32,153 bases of DNA. It comes from Anaerolineales bacterium. Its GTDB lineage: Bacteria > Chloroflexota > Anaerolineae > Anaerolineales > UBA4823. Positions 26,654 through 32,153 of the stretch are shown here, piece by piece. Under the pieces are notes generated by a model. The model saw nothing but the letters and a program-made list of their open reading frames with translations. It made no database searches and had not been told where the DNA came from. Location of the stretch: the NCBI GenBank assembly GCA_016932955.1, contig JAFGBV010000076.1, forward strand, positions 1 to 32,153. Direction: 5' to 3'. The translations under genes and the position numbers were made by a program. Every line of letters begins with the position of its first letter. Position 1 is the stretch's first letter.

Positions 26654-27865
26654 ATGCAAGAAACCTCCCATCCTACATCCCCCCACTGGTCATCGACGAT
26701 CAAATTAATCGTAGGCCTGACAATCGCCGGGATGATCCTGGTGCTTGTGATCTATTTCCGCTCAATCATTGGGCCTCTACTGCTGGCGGTGATCGTTTCT
26801 TATCTACTACATCCCCTGGCAGCATACCTGGGCAACATCACCCGCATTTCGTGGCGCGGCTCGGTGAATATCATATACCTGCTACTGATCATCCTGCTGC
26901 TGGGTTCTTCGACATTAACAGGACTGGCACTGGTACAGCAAGTCCAGGCGCTGATCGTGGTGATCGAGCGCTTTGTCAGCGATCTGCCCTCTCTTCTGGA
27001 CGAGCTATCGATGCAATCGTATATGATCGGGCCTTTCCGCCTGGATCTGAGCCAGTTCAGTGATCTTGGCGCCTTAGGAGAGCAGATCATCAGCGCACTG
27101 CAACTGGTGCTGGGGCGCGCCGGAAGCCTGGTTGGCAGCCTGGCAACGGGGGCTGCCAATACGATTGGATGGGGATTCTTCGTGCTGGTTGTTTCTTACT
27201 TCTTGCTGGCAGACGCAGGCAAAGTTCCAGACGCGATCACCTATATCGATATTCCAGGCTATGCGGAGGATATCCGGCGCATTAGCCGCGAGATGAGCCG
27301 GATCTGGAATGCCTTTCTGCGTGGTCAATTGACCATTGTGATCATGGTGGTCATCTCTTACACCATCCTACTGAGCATCCTGGGTGTACGCTTCTCATTT
27401 GCCCTGGCAATCCTGGCAGGGCTGGCGCGTTTTGTTCCCTGGATCGGCCCATTCGTTTCTGTAGGTGTCACCGCACTGGTGACCTTCTTTCAGGGTTCTA
27501 ATTACTTCAAGCTGGAACCTTTTTATTACATGCTGCTGGTTCTGGGGCTTTCTATGCTTCTCGACCAGATCTATGATAACCTGGTACAGCCGCGCGTCAT
27601 GGGGCAATCGCTGGGAGTGCATCCGGCAGCCGTGCTGGTGGTGGCTATCCTGGCAGCCAATATCATTGGGATTGTCGGCTTGCTGCTTGCCGCGCCGGTG
27701 TTGGCTTCGATTAAACTAATTGGGCGATATACGCTGCGCAAGATGCTGGATCTTGATCCCTGGCCTGATGCTGAAAAAATGGCCGAGGCGGAGAATTTCA
27801 ACTGGATGAGGCGGTTGTTCATCCGCGTGCGCGCCTGGTGGCGAAAGGTGCGCAAGCATACCTGA
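26654..27865 (+). CDS. AI-2E family transporter, copy 2
   Basis: This 403-residue paralogue has the same layout as its neighbour: YFRSIIGPLLLAVIVSYLLHPLA near the N-terminus, FLRGQLTIVIMVVISYTILLSILGVRF, ALAILAGLARFVPWIG and QIYDNLVQPRVMGQSLGVHPAAVLVVAILAANIIG. ATG 26654 is chosen because it follows a good GAGGAG ribosome site 13 bases after the previous stop; an in-frame start at 26591 lies within copy 1 and is rejected. Copy 2 diverges clearly from copy 1, so this is an old duplication. Substrate is unknown. Confidence 0.9.
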   Translation: MQETSHPTSPHWSSTIKLIVGLTIAGMILVLVIYFRSIIGPLLLAVIVSYLLHPLAAYLGNITRISWRGSVNIIYLLLIILLLGSSTLTGLALVQQVQALIVVIERFVSDLPSLLDELSMQSYMIGPFRLDLSQFSDLGALGEQIISALQLVLGRAGSLVGSLATGAANTIGWGFFVLVVSYFLLADAGKVPDAITYIDIPGYAEDIRRISREMSRIWNAFLRGQLTIVIMVVISYTILLSILGVRFSFALAILAGLARFVPWIGPFVSVGVTALVTFFQGSNYFKLEPFYYMLLVLGLSMLLDQIYDNLVQPRVMGQSLGVHPAAVLVVAILAANIIGIVGLLLAAPVLASIKLIGRYTLRKMLDLDPWPDAEKMAEAENFNWMRRLFIRVRAWWRKVRKHT

Positions 27866-27902
27866 TCATTTGTATTTGGAATGAGATTAGCCGATTAATA
27901 GA

Positions 27903-27936
27903 GAACGTGGGCGGGGAAGGCCAACCGCCCACGTTC
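27903..27936. terminator. Hairpin between convergent AI-2E transporter and dnaA
   Basis: GAACGTGGGCGG (27903-27914) and CCGCCCACGTTC (27925-27936) are perfect 12-base arms around a ten-base loop. It lies in the 90-base gap between convergent stops, so a shared terminator is the natural reading. No long T-tract follows on either strand, so termination may be weak or factor-assisted. Confidence 0.6.
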
Positions 27937-27955
27937 CAAATAGGGTCTTCAAGGC

Positions 27956-29308
27956 TTAGATCGCCAAGTGCGACGGCCCATAAATACGCTCTTTGATCTC
28001 CACAACCTGCCTGCGCAGGCGGTCATCGCGCTCCAACAGGTCGGCAACCTTCTCACAGGCATACATGACGGTCGTGTGATCCCGCCCTCCGAGGGCATCT
28101 CCAATTTGAGGCAAGGAAATGTTCGCTTCCTCGCGCAGGAGATACATGGCAATCTGGCGCGGCAAAGCCACTTCGCGCGTGCGGTCTCGGCCGAGCAAGC
28201 GATCGATGGTCAATCCATAGGCTTCAGCGACTTTGCGCACGACCTCACCCGGCTGTATATCGCTGCGGTGGGGCAGCATATCTGCCAGGGAAGTTTCAAT
28301 CAATTGGGTAGTGATGGGAAGACCAGAGAGGTCGGCAAAAGCAAGGATACGCGTGAGGCCGCCTTCTAGCTCGCGGATATTGGACTGGATGCGACGGGCG
28401 ATCATTTCCAGCATTTCTGGAGCCACACGCCGCCCGCCCCGCTCAGCCTTGGCGCGCAAGATTGCCACGCGGGTTTCAAAATCGGGGGGCTGGATATCAG
28501 CGGTAAGCCCCCACTCAAAGCGTGAGCGCAGGCGCTCTTCGAGCGTTACCAAGGCTTTAGGAGGGCGGTCGGAGGAGATAACAATTTGCTTGTCTTGCCC
28601 ATGGAGTGTATTGAAAGTATGGAAGAATTCTTCCTGAGTTGATTCTTTTCCAGCAATGAACTGGATATCATCAATCAGCAAGACATCAATCCGGCGATAT
28701 TTGTCGCGAAAAGCCTGCGTGGTGTGCGTGCGAATGGCATTGATCAAATCGTTGGTAAATTCTTCCGAAGATACATAAAGTACCTGCTGGTCACGCTGCG
28801 CGCACATGTTGCCAATGGCATGCAGGAGGTGGGTTTTACCCAATCCAACGCCACCATACAAGAACAGGGGGTTGTAGGCCTGGGCAGGGCGCTCCGCCAC
28901 TGCAGTGGAAGCGGCATGCGCCAGGCGATTGCTAGCGCCAACGACGAAATTATCAAATGTATAACGACTGCAAAAGGATGAAGGTTTGATGTAGGCATGA
29001 TTCTGTGCAGGAATATCCTCATCCACTCGCTCGACAATACCCACCTGTTCTATCTCGGGATCGCCCTGCCAGACAATGAAACGAACTTCCACCGTGCGGT
29101 TCATGATCCCGGTGAGCAGGCGGGTTACCGTGCTGGAAAGGCGGTTATCCAGCCAGTCACGCGCATAGGCATTGGGAACGCCAATCACGAAAACGCCATC
29201 TTCATAAGTAACCAATTCCGCGTTACGCGCCCAGGTATCGAACGAGGCTTTGGGCATATCCATCTGAAGTTGACCTAAGGCAGCCTGCCAGGCTTGCTTA
29301 GCGATCAT
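27956..29308 (-). CDS. dnaA: Chromosomal replication initiator protein DnaA
   Basis: The 450-residue protein has all DnaA domains. Domain I occupies about 1-80 (AWQAALGQLQMDMPKASFDTW), a short linker follows, and the AAA+ domain starts near 113 with Walker A GGVGLGKTH at 152-160 and Walker B LLIDD at 210-214. The C-terminal helix-turn-helix carries the signature IGDALGGRDHTTVMYACEKV around 402-421. It binds DnaA boxes and melts the origin. AAGGAG (complement of 29317-29322) precedes the ATG by eight bases. The usual dnaN partner does not follow; a convergent transporter gene does. Upstream is a long non-coding region shared with dnaK. Confidence 0.97.
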   Translation of the reverse strand: MIAKQAWQAALGQLQMDMPKASFDTWARNAELVTYEDGVFVIGVPNAYARDWLDNRLSSTVTRLLTGIMNRTVEVRFIVWQGDPEIEQVGIVERVDEDIPAQNHAYIKPSSFCSRYTFDNFVVGASNRLAHAASTAVAERPAQAYNPLFLYGGVGLGKTHLLHAIGNMCAQRDQQVLYVSSEEFTNDLINAIRTHTTQAFRDKYRRIDVLLIDDIQFIAGKESTQEEFFHTFNTLHGQDKQIVISSDRPPKALVTLEERLRSRFEWGLTADIQPPDFETRVAILRAKAERGGRRVAPEMLEMIARRIQSNIRELEGGLTRILAFADLSGLPITTQLIETSLADMLPHRSDIQPGEVVRKVAEAYGLTIDRLLGRDRTREVALPRQIAMYLLREEANISLPQIGDALGGRDHTTVMYACEKVADLLERDDRLRRQVVEIKERIYGPSHLAI

Positions 29309-29563
29309 GGCGTCTTCTCCTTGTCAGCAGTTTTAGACAGCAGTATCTAACACCCCGGCCATAGCCTCTGACTGGGGCACCCCCGCTACTCAATTGCTCT
29401 CATTTTGTCTGGGAAAGCCAGGCATGTTGACGCAGGATCGATGCCGGCTTCCTCTGGGCACCGTGTGGCGCCCCTATGGGATTTGTATTCTACCGCATTC
29501 TAGCAAGAAACGGATGAGTAAATCAAGATGTTTAACCTACGGAAACCTTAAAATACCCAAAGT

Positions 29564-29586
29564 TTTTAAGATTCGGAATCTTAAAA
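29564..29586. repeat. Near-perfect palindrome, operator-like
   Basis: TTTTAAGATTC (29564-29574) and GAATCTTAAAA (29576-29586) are exact reverse complements with one base between. A third copy of the arm sequence, CTTAAAATA, occurs just upstream at about 29547-29555, so the central TTTTAAG can pair with either flank. The symmetry suits a dimeric regulator or a switching stem. It lies about 255 bases upstream of dnaA. Confidence 0.5.
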
Positions 29587-29626
29587 TAGACACTTGTTCT
29601 GATAATTATATCTACCCCGGCAACAC

Positions 29627-29652
29627 AACCCTGCCTACCCAAAGGCGGGGTT
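29627..29652. repeat. GC-rich hairpin in the dnaA-dnaK gap
   Basis: AACCCTGCCT (29627-29636) can pair with AGGCGGGGTT (29643-29652) along all ten bases with one G-U wobble, with a six-base loop. No T-tract follows on either strand, so it is not an obvious terminator. Confidence 0.45.
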
Positions 29653-29669
29653 TACCTGTCACACACCCC

Positions 29670-29699
29670 CCATATATGCCGGTTTTGTCGGCTATATGG
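29670..29699. repeat. Hairpin in the dnaA-dnaK gap
   Basis: CCATATA-T-GCCG on the left pairs with CGGCTATATGG on the right through 11 base pairs with one bulged T, closing a loop of about seven bases (GTTTTGT). It is the third inverted repeat within about 140 bases. Function unknown. Confidence 0.4.
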
Positions 29700-30018
29700 T
29701 AATAATTGCCATCTATAGGGTGCAGATGTTAAAACGATACAAACAAGAATTTTGAGAGTCGCCCACTATCGAGATGCTAAAATTGGCAGGCTTTTTTCAG
29801 ATAAAGGTTCTAATTTACGAAATCAGCAGAAAACTGAGCCCAATGGGTTGCAGAAAATGTAGCAGTGTTTTCACCCGTTTCGACCAATATATACAAGCTT
29901 TCTGGGAGGGCAGCTCTGATATCGCTCCTATATTGCGTTAACGACTTTCTTGCATTCAGCAGGTACATTATAAGCGCAAGTTGGCGCCTCTGAATATTCC
30001 GGCTCATTGGGAGTTAGC

Positions 30019-30071
30019 GTGACAGAGGACGTGTGGACTCGTTATCAAAATTTAGCACTACTTACCAGTGC
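30019..30071 (+). promoter_or_regulatory. dnaK promoter with CIRCE-like half-site
   Basis: GTGACA (30019-30024) and TATCAA (30043-30048) with an 18-base spacer form a plausible sigma-A promoter, predicting transcription start near 30055. Directly there lies TTAGCACT (30052-30059), identical to the first eight bases of the CIRCE operator bound by HrcA, followed by AGTGC at 30067-30071. The arms GCACT and AGTGC pair, but the spacing is seven bases instead of the eleven implied by the CIRCE consensus, and the outer right-arm bases do not match. It may be a degenerate operator or chance. Confidence 0.4.
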
Positions 30072-30085
30072 AGAGGAGGATCATA

Positions 30086-31981
30086 ATGTCTAAGATTATT
30101 GGTATTGACCTTGGAACCACGAACAGCGTTGTTGCAGTGGTTGAGGGCGGCGAACCGGTGGTGATCACCACCGCAGAGGGGTCACGCCTGTGCCCTTCGG
30201 TAGTAGCTTTCAATAAAAATGGAGAGCGTCTGGTTGGGCAGACTGCCAAACGCCAGGCAGTAATCAACGCCGAGAATACGGTTTACTCAATCAAGCGCTT
30301 CATGGGGCGGCGGTACGACGAAGTCGAGACTGAGCGCAAGATGGTGCCTTTTAATGTTGTGAAAGGTTCATCCGGAGATTCACGGGTAAAAATTCCACTG
30401 GTGAATCGGGAGTTTACTCCACAAGATATTTCTGCCATGGTACTGGCAAAGCTTAAGGGCGATGCAGAAGCATACCTGGGGGAGCCTGTCAGCAAGGCTG
30501 TGATCACCGTTCCGGCTTATTTCAACGACAGCCAGCGCCAAGCAACAAAAGACGCTGGGAAGATCGCCGGGCTGGAGGTGTTGCGGATCATTAATGAACC
30601 TACCGCAGCCGCGCTCGCTTATGGCCTGGACAAGAAGGAGAATGAAACCATCCTGATCTTTGACCTGGGAGGCGGCACATTTGATGTGAGCGTACTGGAA
30701 GTGGGCGAAGGTGTGACCGAGGTGAAAGCGACCAACGGCGATACACACCTGGGCGGGGATGACTGGGATGAAAGGATTGTCAACTGGGCCGCAGACGAGT
30801 TCAAGAAAGAGCAAGGCATTGATCTGCGCCAGGACCGCCAGGCTCTGCAACGGCTGCGTGAAGCCGCTGAAAAAGCCAAGATTGAGCTCTCCAGCGTGCT
30901 GGAAACGGAAATCAACCTGCCGTATATCACCGCCGATTCTGCCGGGCCCAAGCACCTACAATTGAAGCTGAGCCGGGCGAAATTCGAACAACTCAGCGAA
31001 GACCTGGTGAAGCGCTTGCGCGCTCCTTTCGAAGCGGCGATTAAAGACGCCGGCATCCAAGCCAGCAAGCTCGATGAGCTTGTGCTGGTGGGCGGCGCCA
31101 CGCGCATGCCCATGGTGCAAGAGCTGGTGCGCTCCCTGACTGGCAAAGAGCCCCACAAGGGAGTAAATCCAGACGAGGTAGTGGCAGTAGGCGCGGCCAT
31201 CCAGGCAGGGGTGCTGGCAGGGGACGTGAAAGATGTGCTACTGCTGGATGTGACGCCGCTCTCGCTAGGCGTTGAGACGCTGGGAGGGGTGATGACCACT
31301 TTGATCGAGCGCAACACTACGATCCCAGTGAAGAAATCCGAGACCTTCTCCACAGCAGAGGACAACCAGACGGCGGTGGACATTCACATCCTGCAAGGCG
31401 AACGTCCGATGGCTGCCGACAACATGAGCCTGGGCCATTTCCGCCTAGAGGGCATCTTGCCTGCACCGCGCGGCATCCCGCAGGTGGAAGTGACTTTCGA
31501 TATCGACGCCAACGGCATCCTCAATGTCATGGCTCGGGATAAGGCAAGCGGCAAAGAGCAAAAAGTGACCATCACCGCTTCGACCAACCTGAGCAAGGAG
31601 GAGATCGAGCGCAAGATGAAGGAGGCTCGCGAGAACGAGGCTGATGACCGGCGCAGGCGCGAGGTGATCGAAGCCCGTAACACCGCCGATAACCTGGTAT
31701 ACCAGACCGAGAAAACGCTGCGCGAGCTGGGTGATAAAATCTTACCTGCCGAACGGCAGGCCATCGAAGCCAAGATCAGCCAGTTGCAAGAAGCCGTCAA
31801 AGGAGATAACACTGCGCGAATGCGGCAGTTGATCGAGGAAGTACAGAACGCCTTCCACGCCATCAGCCAGCAGTTAGTTGCTCAGCAGGCGCAAGCAGGC
31901 GGGCAGGCTGGTAATGGGCACAAGCCAGGGCGCCCCAGTGACGAGGGCGAGGTTGTTGAAGGCGAATTCCGGGAAGCATAA
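30086..31981 (+). CDS. dnaK: Molecular chaperone DnaK (Hsp70)
   Basis: The 631-residue protein has the full Hsp70 plan: ATPase phosphate loop [15 protein letters not shown] at the N-terminus, [38 protein letters not shown], phosphate-2 [17 protein letters not shown], adenosine motif [13 protein letters not shown], linker [13 protein letters not shown], substrate-binding domain and helical lid, ending [12 protein letters not shown]. It binds unfolded peptides with DnaJ and GrpE, whose genes are not in the window. ATG 30086 is chosen because AGGAGG ends seven bases upstream; an in-frame GTG at 30068 would lie inside the ribosome-site region and is rejected. Confidence 0.98.
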   Translation: MSKIIGIDLGTTNSVVAVVEGGEPVVITTAEGSRLCPSVVAFNKNGERLVGQTAKRQAVINAENTVYSIKRFMGRRYDEVETERKMVPFNVVKGSSGDSRVKIPLVNREFTPQDISAMVLAKLKGDAEAYLGEPVSKAVITVPAYFNDSQRQATKDAGKIAGLEVLRIINEPTAAALAYGLDKKENETILIFDLGGGTFDVSVLEVGEGVTEVKATNGDTHLGGDDWDERIVNWAADEFKKEQGIDLRQDRQALQRLREAAEKAKIELSSVLETEINLPYITADSAGPKHLQLKLSRAKFEQLSEDLVKRLRAPFEAAIKDAGIQASKLDELVLVGGATRMPMVQELVRSLTGKEPHKGVNPDEVVAVGAAIQAGVLAGDVKDVLLLDVTPLSLGVETLGGVMTTLIERNTTIPVKKSETFSTAEDNQTAVDIHILQGERPMAADNMSLGHFRLEGILPAPRGIPQVEVTFDIDANGILNVMARDKASGKEQKVTITASTNLSKEEIERKMKEARENEADDRRRREVIEARNTADNLVYQTEKTLRELGDKILPAERQAIEAKISQLQEAVKGDNTARMRQLIEEVQNAFHAISQQLVAQQAQAGGQAGNGHKPGRPSDEGEVVEGEFREA

Positions 31982-31992
31982 AACTCCCCACC

Positions 31993-32074
31993 CCAAAACA
32001 GGGTTTTGAGCAAACCACCTGGGTTCAACGGTCAATCCCAGAGAGCCACCCCCTGCGCGAAACCCTGTTTTTGG
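31993..32074 (+). terminator. Possible dnaK terminator with long loop
   Basis: CCAAAACAGGGTTT (31993-32006) and AAACCCTGTTTTTGG (32060-32074) pair fully apart from one bulged base. The right arm includes TTTTT. The loop is about 53 bases and contains a smaller imperfect stem, so this is longer than a typical intrinsic terminator. Confidence 0.45.
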
Positions 32075-32105
32075 CTCATTGGGACTTGCCGTTACAGAGG
32101 GCAGG

Positions 32106-32148
32106 TATGGGGGTGTTTTGCGGGCGGAGCCCGCAAAACACCCCCATA
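32106..32148. repeat. Perfect 20-bp-arm palindrome downstream of dnaK
   Basis: The arms 32106-32125 (starting TATGGGGGTG) and 32129-32148 (ending CACCCCCATA) are perfect reverse complements around the three-base loop GGA. The very stable stem suggests a bidirectional terminator, but no T-tract is seen before the window ends. It could also be one copy of a dispersed palindromic repeat; only one full copy is present here. Confidence 0.6.
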
Positions 32149-32153
32149 TATCC

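Larger units (their letters stand above)
29309..30085. other. Long non-coding region between divergent dnaA and dnaK
   Basis: This 777-base stretch is more AT-rich than its surroundings and holds no convincing gene. It contains several inverted repeats between 29547 and 29699 and the dnaK promoter region at its right end. I searched both strands by eye for TTATCCACA-like DnaA boxes and found none with fewer than about three mismatches, so an origin is not supported. Short open frames at 29394-29702 (+) and 29810-30007 (-) lack ribosome sites and family features. Confidence 0.6.

Noticed and set aside
29394..29702. 102-codon plus-strand frame upstream of dnaA
   Set aside because: No ribosome site or family resemblance; it covers the hairpin cluster and its composition looks non-coding.
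29810..30007. 65-codon minus-strand frame between dnaA and dnaK
   Set aside because: It looks somewhat protein-like but has no ribosome site, no recognised family, and a TATAAT-like box falls inside it.
29309..30085. Origin of replication next to dnaA
   Set aside because: No TTATCCACA-like boxes were found on either strand by eye. The inverted repeats alone are not enough.
30068..30085. GTG 30068 as the dnaK start
   Set aside because: The codons between it and ATG 30086 are the ribosome-binding sequence itself, and DnaK proteins begin at [12 protein letters not shown].
32030..32050. tRNA T-arm-like GGTTCAA downstream of dnaK
   Set aside because: No acceptor, D-arm or anticodon stem could be built around it.

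Overview
The window reads as ordinary chromosome from a moderately GC-rich bacterium, most likely a member of the Chloroflexota (class Anaerolineae or close). This placement is an inference from the protein set: a lutB-lutC fusion, a cydD-cydC fusion, tandem UPF0316 membrane proteins, an N-terminally extended class D/E-like sortase, a fused MDR/Gfo-Idh-MocA oxidoreductase, and dnaA standing next to dnaK instead of dnaN. No phage, IS element, CRISPR array, tRNA or rRNA was seen.

Layout. 1-2210 (-): a secreted VIT/VWA protein whose 3' end lies outside the window. 2412-4339 (+): prfA and prmC, release factor 1 and its methyltransferase, followed by a YceI-family remnant (4346-4612) and a small secreted, membrane-anchored Pro/Thr-rich protein (4682-5062). 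5082-7948 (-): lutA and a lutB-lutC fusion for lactate oxidation. 8225-17506 (+): six tightly spaced genes, glgP (alpha-glucan phosphorylase), two UPF0316 paralogues, cydA, cydB and a fused cydDC, closed by a strong bidirectional terminator. 17632-18738 (-): an M29 aminopeptidase. 18827-24474 (+): a surface-polysaccharide set of bi-domain oxidoreductase, heparinase II/III-family protein and GT4 glycosyltransferase. 24522-27865 (+): a sortase with its own promoter, then two tandem AI-2E-family permeases. 27956-29308 (-): dnaA. 30086-31981 (+): dnaK. Between dnaA and dnaK lie about 780 non-coding bases with several inverted repeats but no recognisable DnaA boxes.

How the genes work together. 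Lactate oxidation (LutABC) feeds electrons to the quinone pool, and cytochrome bd (CydAB, matured by CydDC) can pass quinol electrons to oxygen. GlgP releases glucose-1-phosphate from stored glucan in the same apparent operon. This suggests micro-oxic energy metabolism or oxygen defence in a largely fermentative organism. The polysaccharide genes, sortase, VIT/VWA protein and Pro/Thr-rich protein are envelope functions.

The most useful non-gene signals are promoter-start arrangements that imply leaderless or nearly leaderless mRNAs (4682, 18827, 24522), a possible AUA start for prmC overlapping the prfA stop, the six-gene glgP-cyd cluster, and a CIRCE-like half-site in front of dnaK. I did not find a clearly new biological system.
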